DNA from: Gammaproteobacteria bacterium
GTDB taxonomy: Bacteria; Pseudomonadota; Gammaproteobacteria; Pseudomonadales; Pseudohongiellaceae
Length of the DNA: 37,792 nucleotides
Assembly (NCBI GenBank): GCA_002712055.1
Contig: PARV01000050.1
Coordinates: 1-37,792, forward strand
Direction: 5' to 3'
Of this stretch, positions 9,614-21,202 are shown piece after piece. The notes below the pieces were generated by a model. It did not search any database. It saw only the letters and a list, made by a program, of their open reading frames with translations, and was not told the DNA's origin. Both the position numbers and the translations under genes were made by a program. How positions within the stretch are numbered: position 1 is the first letter of the stretch; every line of letters begins with the position of its first letter.

Positions 9614-10417
9614 ATGTCATTTAATATTAACAAACTGTTTTCTATCGAAGGTAAGACGGCAGTAGTTACCGGAGGCTCCCGAGGTATCGGCAAGATGATA
9701 GCGGAAGGATATGTAGAAAATGGTGTGAAAACCTATATCACTGCGCGTAAAGCCGAGGCTTGTCAGCAAACTGCGGAAGAATTGTCAAAGAAAGGTGAAT
9801 GCATAGCATTTCCCGCTGATCTTTCTTCCAAGGAAGGCCGCGATAGCTTTGTACAGGAAATTAAATCTCGTGAAAATAGTCTCGATATTTTGGTAAACAA
9901 TGCCGGAGCGGCTTGGGGCGCAACTTTTGAAGAATACCCCGACGAAGGCTATGACAAGGTCATGGACATTAATGTTAGGGCTATCTTCATGCTGACTCGT
10001 GACTTGATGCCGCTGTTGGTTAAGGATGCTACCTCGGAGAACCCGAGTCGTGTCATCAATATCGGTTCAATCGATGGTCTGCGTGTCTCAAGCACTGACA
10101 ACTTCGCCTACGGCGCCAGTAAAGCAGCTGTGCATTTTCTGACCAAGAATTTGGCGGTTAGGTTCGCTTCGAAAGGGTTGACGGTAAATGCGATTGCACC
10201 AGGACCCTTCGAGAGCCAAATGATGGATTACATGCTAACTAATTTTCGTGACCAGATTGAGTCCCAAAACCCGATGGGTAGGATTGGTTGTCCGGAAGAT
10301 ATGGCTGGTCTTGCCATTTATCTCGCTTCGGAGGCAGCGAAATACATGACAGGCCAAGTCATCGCTCTAGATGGTGGAAGCAACCTGGGGTCGCGCCAGG
10401 AACGATTCGCTGGCTAG
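9614..10417 (+). CDS. SDR family oxidoreductase
   Basis: TGGSRGIG nucleotide-binding motif, NNAGAAWG, YGASKAAV catalytic motif, GQVIALDGG. Confidence 0.93.
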   Translation: MSFNINKLFSIEGKTAVVTGGSRGIGKMIAEGYVENGVKTYITARKAEACQQTAEELSKKGECIAFPADLSSKEGRDSFVQEIKSRENSLDILVNNAGAAWGATFEEYPDEGYDKVMDINVRAIFMLTRDLMPLLVKDATSENPSRVINIGSIDGLRVSSTDNFAYGASKAAVHFLTKNLAVRFASKGLTVNAIAPGPFESQMMDYMLTNFRDQIESQNPMGRIGCPEDMAGLAIYLASEAAKYMTGQVIALDGGSNLGSRQERFAG

Positions 10418-10538
10418 TAGGCTGAACGCCCCAGATTCAGAGCGGATGAGCTTAAACTCGTTTAATTCCCAGCCTCGCAGTGGTACTTTTACCGGTCTTG
10501 AATGAATATGCAACCATATAACCCGCGGGTGATATTGA

Positions 10539-11201
10539 TTGACTAAGTCCAGAACCCAGCTCTTACCAAGGAATGTGGTAGCCTGCATGGCCTTTATCAG
10601 TGGTTTTTCTATCATGACAATTGAAATGCTGGGGGCTCGAATTTTGTCACCTTATTTTGGGGGCAGCATGTCGGTATGGGGCAGTATTATTACTATTTTT
10701 ATGTTGGCGCTGGCGATGGGTTATCTAATCGGTGGCAAATTATCGACAAGAAATCCTAACGCAGTTACGTTTGCGGTATTTTTCATCGGGGCAGCTGTCT
10801 TTTCGCTGCCTGTGATTTTATTCGCAAATGCAATTATGGAGCCAATTTTTCTTGCCATTGAAGACCCTCGTTACGGATCCCTTTTTGCCTCAATTCTCCT
10901 CTTTTTCATTCCTACCGCCATCTTGGGTATGATCTCACCATATTCTGTTCGTTTACTGGTTGAGACACATGAACATAGTGGTCATATGGCAGGTTTTTTA
11001 TACTTCATATCTACCCTAGGTAGCGCTGCCGGGACCTTAGCAACCAGTTTTTATTTTGTACTGTGGTTAGAGGTAAACCAGATCTTATGGGGTGCCGTGG
11101 CAGCCTTGATTACAGCTGGTTGTATAATTCTTCTGGCGCACTATGCACAAACTTCCCAATCTGTAAAACAGACCAGCCGGTATGAAAACAAACAGGCTTA
11201 A
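10539..11201 (+). CDS. Membrane protein, N-terminal (transporter-like) half of the MFS/spermidine-synthase fusion family
   Basis: Multiple TM segments with MTIEMLGARILSPYFGGSMSVWGSII...ALAMGYLIGGKL. TTG start, or ATG 10587. Confidence 0.75.
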   Translation: MTKSRTQLLPRNVVACMAFISGFSIMTIEMLGARILSPYFGGSMSVWGSIITIFMLALAMGYLIGGKLSTRNPNAVTFAVFFIGAAVFSLPVILFANAIMEPIFLAIEDPRYGSLFASILLFFIPTAILGMISPYSVRLLVETHEHSGHMAGFLYFISTLGSAAGTLATSFYFVLWLEVNQILWGAVAALITAGCIILLAHYAQTSQSVKQTSRYENKQA

Positions 11202-12093
11202 CCTAAAACTACTAATTGGACTAGGACTGGCCTGCCTTATGACGCTGAGCGGTTTCCCTGCTGTGGGGGAAACAATTCATGAAGAACGGTCTAAGTATCG
11301 GGACATTACTGTTACCCAAGTCAGAGATAGGCGTTGCCTTTTGTTCAATGTGCATCGAGGTGATCGTAACCAGACATGTATTCTGATCGATGATCCCGAC
11401 CGCTTGGTTTTTGATTACACTCGCATGACCTTTGCGGGCTTACTACTGCAGCCTAAACCGGAACGAATTCTAATTATTGGTCTGGGTGGCGGTTCGATAC
11501 CACTAACTTTTTCTGACCTCTTTCCGAATAGCAGAATTGACATTGTGGAAATAGATGAAGCGGTCGTCGACGTGGCTAAGGAATTTTTCTTCTTTAGAGA
11601 AACAGAGAACATGAAGGTGTTCGTGGATGATGGACGACCTTTTATCAAACGGGCTGGTATTCGTAACGAAACCTACGACTATATCGTGTTGGATGCTTTT
11701 AGCGGTGATTACATCCCGGAACACATGCTGACTCTGGAGTTTTTAGAGGAAGTAAAGCGCATCTTGAGTCAAACTGGTGTCCTGGTAGCAAATACGTTTT
11801 CGACAAGCCGTCTCTATGACCACGAATCGGTGACTTATCAGCGCGCGTTTAATGAATTTTTTAATTTCAAGTTACCGTCGTCTGGAAATCGCATTATCAT
11901 TACACAAGCAGATTCATTGCCTCCAAGAGGCGAACTTGTCGCTGAGGCGCAACGCATTGCAGGAAAAATGGAGAAGTATGGGATTCCGCTTTTGGACTAT
12001 CCTCGACGCCTATCTGCGCGGGTAGACTGGGACATGAGTCGCCGCATTCTGACAGATCAGTATTCTCCGGGAAACTTACTAAGAGACAACTAG
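11182..12093 (+). CDS. Spermidine-synthase-like methyltransferase-fold protein with N-terminal signal-like segment
   Basis: LIIGLGGGSIPLTF, DIVEIDEAVVDVAKEFF, VFVDDGRPFIK, YDYIVLDAFSGDYIPEHMLT; N-terminus LKLLIGLGLACLMTLSGFPAVGE. Confidence 0.85.
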   Translation: MKTNRLNLKLLIGLGLACLMTLSGFPAVGETIHEERSKYRDITVTQVRDRRCLLFNVHRGDRNQTCILIDDPDRLVFDYTRMTFAGLLLQPKPERILIIGLGGGSIPLTFSDLFPNSRIDIVEIDEAVVDVAKEFFFFRETENMKVFVDDGRPFIKRAGIRNETYDYIVLDAFSGDYIPEHMLTLEFLEEVKRILSQTGVLVANTFSTSRLYDHESVTYQRAFNEFFNFKLPSSGNRIIITQADSLPPRGELVAEAQRIAGKMEKYGIPLLDYPRRLSARVDWDMSRRILTDQYSPGNLLRDN

Positions 12094-12108
12094 GAGCTCA
12101 TTCAGATT

Positions 12109-12948
12109 ATGAAAAAATTTACAAATTACCTTGGTATATTTTTCTCGTTGACAATCAGTTTTTATAGCTTTGCCGATGTAACCATTAAATCAGATGTGGT
12201 TTACGGGCACAAAGATGGTTTAGCGTTGATCTACGATGTCATCAAACCAGACAATGCTAATGATGCAGCTATAGTCTTCATGATGAGTGGCGGTTGGTTT
12301 TCACGTTGGACACCAGCGGAGCTTGTATCGCAGCGCTTCGAGGACATGCTTGATGCAGGCTTCACAGTCATCCCCGTTTATCACGGCAGTGCGCCCCGCT
12401 ATCACGTCCCTGATGCCTATTCTGATGTAAGTCGAGCGATCCGCCACATAAAACTGCGTGCTCAACAGCATGGTATCGATCCGGACAGAATTGGTGTTAC
12501 TGGCGGTAGCGCAGGCGGGCATCTGTCATTGATGGTAGGTCTTGATGCTGATGCCGGTGATCCGAATTCAGATGACGAAGTTATGCGGCAAGATAATTCC
12601 GTGGCTGCTGTAGTCGCATATTTTCCTCCGGTAGATCTGCGTCAACTTGCTGGCCCCGGTTCTTGGTCGGAAAGATTTCCGGCGTTAAATTTCGATCCAG
12701 AAAAGGCTGAATCGATTTCTCCAATCCTGCATGCTGATCCCGATGATCCTCCAACACTATTGATTCACGGTGATGCAGATGGCCTTGTCGGCATTGAAAA
12801 TTCAGTAATGATGCAGGAGGAATTTCAGAGCAAAAATGTTGAGTCCCAATTTATCACTATTCCTGGAGGAGGGCATGGGTTCCAAGGTGATGACGCACAG
12901 CTTGCTGACTCGGCTCGTCTCGAGTGGTTCAAGAAGCATCTGCTATAA
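12109..12948 (+). CDS. Exported alpha/beta hydrolase
   Basis: Signal-peptide-like N-terminus; VTGGSAGGHLSLMVG elbow; LLIHGDADGLV; GGGHGF. Confidence 0.88.
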   Translation: MKKFTNYLGIFFSLTISFYSFADVTIKSDVVYGHKDGLALIYDVIKPDNANDAAIVFMMSGGWFSRWTPAELVSQRFEDMLDAGFTVIPVYHGSAPRYHVPDAYSDVSRAIRHIKLRAQQHGIDPDRIGVTGGSAGGHLSLMVGLDADAGDPNSDDEVMRQDNSVAAVVAYFPPVDLRQLAGPGSWSERFPALNFDPEKAESISPILHADPDDPPTLLIHGDADGLVGIENSVMMQEEFQSKNVESQFITIPGGGHGFQGDDAQLADSARLEWFKKHLL

Positions 12949-12965
12949 AAGAGGTTAGGAAATTT

Positions 12966-15023
<2,058 letters not shown>

Positions 15024-15130
15024 TTAATTTCCTAAGGTGTTTAGGAGGAGCGTTTCAATCTCCATCACTTAACCCTCGCGAATTTTAGCTTCAATTAATA
15101 CGTTTCGCTATAAACTGGTGATTTCAAAGA

Positions 15131-16279
15131 TTAGCTAGCCCCTTTTATCATGTTGCGGGCAATTATGATCTGCTGGATCTGGGAGGTACCCTCATAGAGC
15201 CGGAATAGGCGAACATCGCGATAGAAGCGTTCCACAGCATACTCAGACATATAGCCCGCTCCGCCATGAATTTGCACAGCCCGGTCGGCTACCCTTCCCA
15301 CCATTTCAGTTGCGAATAATTTGCAGGCCGATGACTCGGTGCTGACGTTTTCACCGTTATCGCGCTGGCGAGCAGTCTCGAGAGTCATACATTTTGCGGC
15401 GTAGGTTTCGGTTTGAGAATCTGCCAGCATGGCTTGTATAAGTTGCTGTTCTGCAATGGGTTGGCCGAACTGTTTGCGTTGCAACGCGTAATCCAGTGCA
15501 TCAGTAATCAATCGTTCGGCGACCCCAACGCTAACCCCCGAAATGTGCAAGCGGCCACGATCTAGAACTTTCATCGCGGTAACGAATCCCTCGCCCTCTT
15601 CTCCGATCAGGTTTTCTGCAGGTACAGGACAATCCTCGAAGGTTACATCGCAGGTCTTCGAGCCGGCCTGGCCCATTTTTTTATCTACTGGTCCAAGCGT
15701 TATACCGGGGGTACCACGTTCGACGATGAAGGAAGAGATACCATGAGCACCCTGAATGTCAGGGTTAGTCCGAGCCATAACATTGAAAGTGTCAGCGATA
15801 ATGGCGTTTGTAATGTATCTCTTCGTCCCATTCAAAATATAGTGATCGCCTTCGCGTCGAGCAGTGGTTTTGAGTGAAGCGGCATCAGAGCCAGCTTCTG
15901 GCTCGGTTAGGCAGAAACAACTAATCCATTCCCCGCTCGAATAACGAGGCAGATATTTCTGTTTCTGCTCTTCAGAGCCATTGAACACTATCGCCGCCGA
16001 TCCAATTCCATTATTAGTACCCATTACCGAGCGAAAAGCTGGAGAAGTTCGTCCCAGAGCGATAGCTATTAGTATTTCTTCCTCCATGGTAAGTCCGAGT
16101 CCGCCATACTCCTCTGGAATGGTTAGTCCGAACAAGCCCAGAGCTTTCATTTCTTTCAGGATGTCTTCCGGCAGTTCGGCTTCTTCTTCGAGCTTGTTTT
16201 CATTAGGTACTAGGCGCTCGCGTACAAAGCGTTCGACTAATCCTATAAGCTGACTAATGGTTTCTTGATCTCGTATCAT
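15131..16279 (-). CDS. Acyl-CoA dehydrogenase
   Basis: FCLTEPEAGSDAASLKTTA, KRYITNA, YALQRKQFGQPIAEQQLIQ, QIHGGAGYMSEY, YEGTSQIQQIIIARNM. Confidence 0.95.
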   Translation of the reverse strand: MIRDQETISQLIGLVERFVRERLVPNENKLEEEAELPEDILKEMKALGLFGLTIPEEYGGLGLTMEEEILIAIALGRTSPAFRSVMGTNNGIGSAAIVFNGSEEQKQKYLPRYSSGEWISCFCLTEPEAGSDAASLKTTARREGDHYILNGTKRYITNAIIADTFNVMARTNPDIQGAHGISSFIVERGTPGITLGPVDKKMGQAGSKTCDVTFEDCPVPAENLIGEEGEGFVTAMKVLDRGRLHISGVSVGVAERLITDALDYALQRKQFGQPIAEQQLIQAMLADSQTETYAAKCMTLETARQRDNGENVSTESSACKLFATEMVGRVADRAVQIHGGAGYMSEYAVERFYRDVRLFRLYEGTSQIQQIIIARNMIKGAS

Positions 16280-16556
16280 TATCGCCCCCTGAAATCGAGC
16301 GGCTAACCTAGCATAACCACTCTCTTTAATCGACTCTACGGTCCGCTATCCTGCTGCTTACAGCGAAATTACTATGCTAGAATGACCGCCTTTGTGTGAT
16401 CCCTTTCGAGGTTCTCCAGCAGGAGTTGAAACCAACAGACGGGTGGGAAATAGTTCAGTCTTGACATTGAAATTATCCTGCCTCTAAGGGCAGCACAAAT
16501 TCTGGAAAGAGTCGATTAGTATTCTATGTAGATTACCAAATTTGAAAGGAAAAATT

Positions 16557-18668
16557 ATGTCGGAAGTAGTCAGCTACCAACTTAAAGACAACATCGGTGT
16601 TATTAGCGTGAACAATCCGCCGGTAAATGCTCTGGCACAGGCAGTTAGAGAAGGAATTTTGAATGCGATCAATACAGCAAATGAAGACGCTTCCGAGGCT
16701 ATTTTGCTCGTTTGTGAAGGGCGTACATTTGTTGCCGGAGCTGACATTACTGAGTTTGGTAAGCCACCTAAAGATCCTGGGTTTCCCCTGGTACTTGACG
16801 CCATAGAGAATGCTAGCAAGCCAGTAATTGCAGCCATTCATGGGACTGCCCTGGGAGGTGGCTTTGAACTTGCGCTCGCCTGCCATTACCGCTGTGCCTT
16901 ACCCACCGCGAAAGTGGGACTCCCCGAAGTAAAGCTAGGTTTGCTACCTGGAGCAGGGGGTACACAAAGGGTTCCTAGACTTACTGGTGTTAAGGCTGCG
17001 TTAGACATGATTACCAGCGGTAATCCGATTTCGGCCAGTAAAGCTCTGAAAATGACGCTCGTAGATAAAATTATCGAAGGCGATAATCTGGAATTAGGTG
17101 GTATTCAATATGCAAAAGAATTAATAGGGTCAAGTGCTCCACTTAAACGTATTAGCGATATTAAGATCGATCCGGCTACTGTCGAGCCTGGTTTTTTTGA
17201 TAATGCCCGAAAACATTTAGCGAGAAGAGCGCGAGGCCAGATTGCACAGGATAGAATAGTTTCTTGTATCGAGGCAGCAGTCGAATTGCCAATGGGCGAA
17301 GGATTGGAACGGGAAAGGGAATTGTTTCGTGAGCTAGTTGCATCCCCAGAATCCGCTGCGATGCGGCACATATTTTTTTCAGAACGGCAGGCGGCCAAAA
17401 TCCAGGATCTTCCAAAAGGCGCACCGGTGCGAGATATCAAAAAGGTCGCCATCATCGGTGGTGGCACCATGGGCGGTGGTATTGCTATGTGTTTTGCGAA
17501 CGTGGGTATACCAGTAGTTATGCTGGAAATCAACGATGACGCGCTACAGCGCGGAATGGGTATTATTCGTAAGAACTACAACATTACCGTGCAGAAAGGG
17601 AAATTGTCTGAAGATAAAATGGAAGGACGCATCGATACAATTGCCGGGACTACAGACTACCTCGATATCGCTGATGCCGATTTGGTAATTGAGGCCGTCT
17701 TTGAGAATCTCGAACTAAAAAAAGAGGTTTTTGGCAAACTAGATGCAGTCTGTAAGCCGGGGGCAATTCTGGCCACAAATACTTCCTATCAGGATGTAGA
17801 TGCTATCGCTGAAGCTACCCAGCGGCCGCAGGATGTGCTGGGTATGCATTTTTTCAGCCCAGCTAATGTAATGAGGTTGTTGGAAGTGGTGCGTGGGGAA
17901 AAAACTGCCGACGATGTGCTTTCAACCGCGATGAAGATTGGTAAGAAAATAGGTAAGGTATGTGCTCTATCTCGGGTTTGTTATGGTTTTATAGGTAATC
18001 GCATGCTGGGAGGTTACGGTCGGGAAGCTCAGATGCTGTTGCTCGATGGCTGCACGCCAGAACAGGTAGACTCTGTCCTGGAAGGCTTTGGGATGGCCAT
18101 GGGTCCGCTGGCTATGGGAGACCTAGCCGGGCTTGATGTGGGGTACAAAGCTCGAGAGGGGCGCACCGATTTACCAGACGATCCCAGACTCTACCGTATG
18201 GGCACCTTACTTGTCGAAATGGGTCGGCATGGGCAGAAAACTGGTTCAGGATTTTATAAGTACGATCCAGAAACTCGTCGCCGTGAATCTGATTCGGAAG
18301 TGGAAACATTAATAAAGGAAGAAGCTGCTACGCTTGGTGTAGAACAGCGAAAAATTACCGACGATGAGATTCTAGCACGCTGTTTTTACCCTCTTATTAA
18401 TGAAGGAGCATTGATTTTGGAAGAAGGTATTGCTCAGCGTGCGAGTGATATCGATGTGGTTTATGTGTTCGGTTATGCCTTTCCAGTCGCTAAGGGAGGA
18501 CCCATGCATTATGCCGACCAGGTTGGCCTGGAAAATGTGTATAACAAAATTCTTGAATTTCGTGAGCGCTATGGAGAACAGTACTGGAAACCTGCACCTC
18601 TCTTGCAGAGGTTAGCCGAAGAAGGGAAAACATTCGCCGATTGGGATAAAGAAAAAGAGGTAGGCTAA
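16557..18668 (+). CDS. Multifunctional enoyl-CoA hydratase / 3-hydroxyacyl-CoA dehydrogenase
   Basis: Hydratase motif AIHGTALGGGFELALACHYR, LPEVKLGLLPGAGGTQR; HAD motif VAIIGGGTMGGGIAM, LGMHFFSPANVM. Start set at ATG 16557 (GGAAAAATT upstream) rather than the track's 16542. Confidence 0.93.
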   Translation: MSEVVSYQLKDNIGVISVNNPPVNALAQAVREGILNAINTANEDASEAILLVCEGRTFVAGADITEFGKPPKDPGFPLVLDAIENASKPVIAAIHGTALGGGFELALACHYRCALPTAKVGLPEVKLGLLPGAGGTQRVPRLTGVKAALDMITSGNPISASKALKMTLVDKIIEGDNLELGGIQYAKELIGSSAPLKRISDIKIDPATVEPGFFDNARKHLARRARGQIAQDRIVSCIEAAVELPMGEGLERERELFRELVASPESAAMRHIFFSERQAAKIQDLPKGAPVRDIKKVAIIGGGTMGGGIAMCFANVGIPVVMLEINDDALQRGMGIIRKNYNITVQKGKLSEDKMEGRIDTIAGTTDYLDIADADLVIEAVFENLELKKEVFGKLDAVCKPGAILATNTSYQDVDAIAEATQRPQDVLGMHFFSPANVMRLLEVVRGEKTADDVLSTAMKIGKKIGKVCALSRVCYGFIGNRMLGGYGREAQMLLLDGCTPEQVDSVLEGFGMAMGPLAMGDLAGLDVGYKAREGRTDLPDDPRLYRMGTLLVEMGRHGQKTGSGFYKYDPETRRRESDSEVETLIKEEAATLGVEQRKITDDEILARCFYPLINEGALILEEGIAQRASDIDVVYVFGYAFPVAKGGPMHYADQVGLENVYNKILEFRERYGEQYWKPAPLLQRLAEEGKTFADWDKEKEVG

Positions 18669-19705
18669 TGATTTCCTATCAAACAAGCGCTCCCGGAGCT
18701 CCATTGATTGAAGTGGAATCAAAAACGCCTGAGCCAGAGGGATCCGAGGTGTTGATAAAGACAATAGCGTGTGGAGTATGTCACTCAGATATTCACATGC
18801 ATGAAGGTGTATTTGACCTAGGCGGTGGTAAGCAGCTTGAAGTTGGACGTGAAGGAATGGTACTGGGGCATGAAATTTTTGGAGAAGTGATCGCGTTGGG
18901 ACCAGATGCACAAGATGCAGAGATTGGAGATCGACGTGTAGTATTTCCGTGGATCGGATGCGGTGAATGTGCAGCCTGTAAGAGAGGAGATGAACAGTTA
19001 TGCACTCCAGGTTGTGCTCTTGGTATTGCGCATGCCGGAGGGTTTGCTGATCATGTTATGGTACCTCACAGTCGTTATTTGTTTGATAAAGGGGATGTGA
19101 TGGACTCCCTAGCGGCTACTTACGCTTGTTCTGGCCTGACCGCTTATGGAGCTCTGAAAAAAATTGGTAAGCTTCATGAAGGCGATGACATCGTGATTAT
19201 TGGGGCTGGTGGTGTAGGTATGATGGCTATCCAGATTGCCCGTGCTCTCGGAATGGATCCTATAGTTGTTGATATCGATGACGACAAGCTGGAGGCTGCT
19301 CGGGCGCTCGGTGTGAACCGAAGTTACAATTCTTCTGAACTTCAAACTGCTAAAGATATCCGACAGACAACTGGTGGCGCTTATGCTGCTTTAGATTTTG
19401 TAGGTGCAGAGGCTAGTGTCAGTTATGGTCTTGGCTGTCTACGAAAAGGGGGTATGTTAATCATTGTGGGGCTCTATGGAGGATCTCTGACACTACCAAT
19501 TCCCTTCATACCAATGAATGCTCGCATAATCCAAGGCAGTTATGTTGGTGGTCTGGAGGATATGGCTGAACTAATGGCTATGGTGAGAGAAGGCAAGATT
19601 GCCCCAATTCAAATCACTGAACGTCCTCTGAAAGAAGCGAATCAGGCCTTGATTGACCTTAAAGCCGGCAATGTGCGCGGTCGGCAGGTACTGATCAACG
19701 CGTAA
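18668..19705 (+). CDS. Zinc-dependent alcohol dehydrogenase (MDR superfamily)
   Basis: CGVCHSDIHMHEG, GHEIFGEV, structural zinc CGECAACKRGDEQLC, IIGAGGVGMMAIQIAR; TAATG overlap with the upstream gene. Confidence 0.92.
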   Translation: MISYQTSAPGAPLIEVESKTPEPEGSEVLIKTIACGVCHSDIHMHEGVFDLGGGKQLEVGREGMVLGHEIFGEVIALGPDAQDAEIGDRRVVFPWIGCGECAACKRGDEQLCTPGCALGIAHAGGFADHVMVPHSRYLFDKGDVMDSLAATYACSGLTAYGALKKIGKLHEGDDIVIIGAGGVGMMAIQIARALGMDPIVVDIDDDKLEAARALGVNRSYNSSELQTAKDIRQTTGGAYAALDFVGAEASVSYGLGCLRKGGMLIIVGLYGGSLTLPIPFIPMNARIIQGSYVGGLEDMAELMAMVREGKIAPIQITERPLKEANQALIDLKAGNVRGRQVLINA

Positions 19706-19799
19706 ATGTTAGCCGGAGAATCCTACTATGTCAGCACTTGAAGGTTTTAGAATTTCAGCTCGCGAAATTACCCGTAACTGATATGAAAAGGCAGACGCT

Positions 19800-20201
19800 A
19801 TGAAACCTGTAAAGATTGTCACCACTGTTTTTCTATTTTATGTTGGGATTGTTGCTCTGTTCGAATCCTTGCTGGGCTATTTCCAGCCCGAAGCGGGGAC
19901 TAGTATGGTAATTACCACGTTTGACAATGAAAATAATGGTAATGATCGTGTAGTCGCAAGACTTGAGAGTAATGGCATGATTTACGTGGCAGCGAATCAT
20001 TGGCCTCGAGCCTGGTATCGCCAAGCAGCGGCTAACCCAAGAATGACTGTTATTTATGAGGGAGAAACAAGCGAATACAGAGTAATGCAGGTTCAGGGAG
20101 AAGAACATGATCGAGTTGATAGTGAAAATAGCTTGGGGCTCGTTTTCCGAATTCTTACAGGATTTCCGCCCAGATATTTTGTTCGATTAGACCCGAACTA
20201 A
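19800..20201 (+). CDS. Divergent DUF385/deazaflavin-type nitroreductase-family-like membrane-anchored protein
   Basis: N-terminal TM; RVVARLESNGMIYVAANHWPRAWYRQAAANPRMTVIYEGETSEYRVMQV resembles the family core; the TGRKSG motif is not preserved. Confidence 0.55.
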   Translation: MKPVKIVTTVFLFYVGIVALFESLLGYFQPEAGTSMVITTFDNENNGNDRVVARLESNGMIYVAANHWPRAWYRQAAANPRMTVIYEGETSEYRVMQVQGEEHDRVDSENSLGLVFRILTGFPPRYFVRLDPN

Positions 20202-20230
20202 TTGTTCTCCTATTTAGTTCGGAAATAACA

Positions 20231-21160
20231 ATGACACCTAATAAAAACCCAGAAATCAAACATTATTACCGCAGCGCCCTAATAGACAGCCAACGCTGGG
20301 ATAATTTTAAGCCCAGGGAAGACGATATTGTCATCACCACCTCATATAAGACAGGAACAACCTGGATGCAGGGCATCTGTGCATCGTTGGTTTTCCAGGC
20401 ACCTGAACCTCCCGTGCCGCAAGATCAGCTTTCTCCTTGGCTCGACGCTAACTTTGGTCCAATCGAAGATGTTCTAGCACAACTGGAAGTACTCCAAAAC
20501 CGTCGTTATATCAAGACTCACTTGCCTCTCGATGGCCTTCGTTTTTTTAAAGAGGTCAAGTACATATTTGTTGGCAGAGATGGCAAAGATGTCTGGATGT
20601 CACTGTGGAATCACTGGCACAACATGAGATCGGAAGTTATAGATAATTTAAACAATGTCCCGGGCAGAGAAGGACCACCTTTAGTGCACCCTCCAGAAGA
20701 CATAGGGTTAGCGTTTGATGAATGGCTGACTCGTGGTTCGTTTCCTTGGGAAAATAATGGTTATCCGTGGTTTTCGCACCTGCATCATGCCAAGACCTGG
20801 TGGGAATATCGTCATCTACCAAACATCTTGAATGTACATTACGATGATCTGCAAAAGGATACTGACTCAGAGATGCGCCGAATCTCAGCGTTTCTCGATA
20901 TTCCGGTTAACGAAGAGCTTTGGCCAACCCTTTTGGCAGGCGTGTCATTTGACTCAATGAAGTCTAATGCAAGTAAGATGGCTCCTGGTGCTACCGAGGG
21001 AATTTGGAAAGACACAAGCAATTTCTTTCATAAAGGTACCAATAAGCGTTGGCAAGGCGTTTTAATGGATAAACAGATTGCTGCTTACAATTCTTTGGCA
21101 CAAGCTGAACTTGGCTCGGAACTTGCCAACTGGTTAGAATTCGGTGGGCACATAGATTAA
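20231..21160 (+). CDS. Sulfotransferase domain protein
   Basis: PAPS 5'-loop YKTGTTWMQGI, YIKTHLPL, 3'-phosphate motif YIFVGRDGKDVWMSLWNHW, VHYDDLQKD. Confidence 0.9.
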   Translation: MTPNKNPEIKHYYRSALIDSQRWDNFKPREDDIVITTSYKTGTTWMQGICASLVFQAPEPPVPQDQLSPWLDANFGPIEDVLAQLEVLQNRRYIKTHLPLDGLRFFKEVKYIFVGRDGKDVWMSLWNHWHNMRSEVIDNLNNVPGREGPPLVHPPEDIGLAFDEWLTRGSFPWENNGYPWFSHLHHAKTWWEYRHLPNILNVHYDDLQKDTDSEMRRISAFLDIPVNEELWPTLLAGVSFDSMKSNASKMAPGATEGIWKDTSNFFHKGTNKRWQGVLMDKQIAAYNSLAQAELGSELANWLEFGGHID

Positions 21161-21202
21161 ACTCCTAATATTAGGACTGGTCCAATTAAGAAGGTGTAGA
21201 TA

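Noticed and set aside
16280-16556. Divergent promoter region with a TTGACA-like box (~16462)
   Set aside because: No convincing -10 element at the right spacing; probably regulatory but I cannot support a specific site.
19728-19799. A second possible recoded UGA: MSALEGFRISAREITRN-TGA-YEKADA is in frame with the ATG at 19800
   Set aside because: The downstream ATG starts a plausible TM/signal segment, no G-loop hairpin is evident after the TGA, and a shared frame has a one-in-three chance. More likely leader sequence or a gene remnant.
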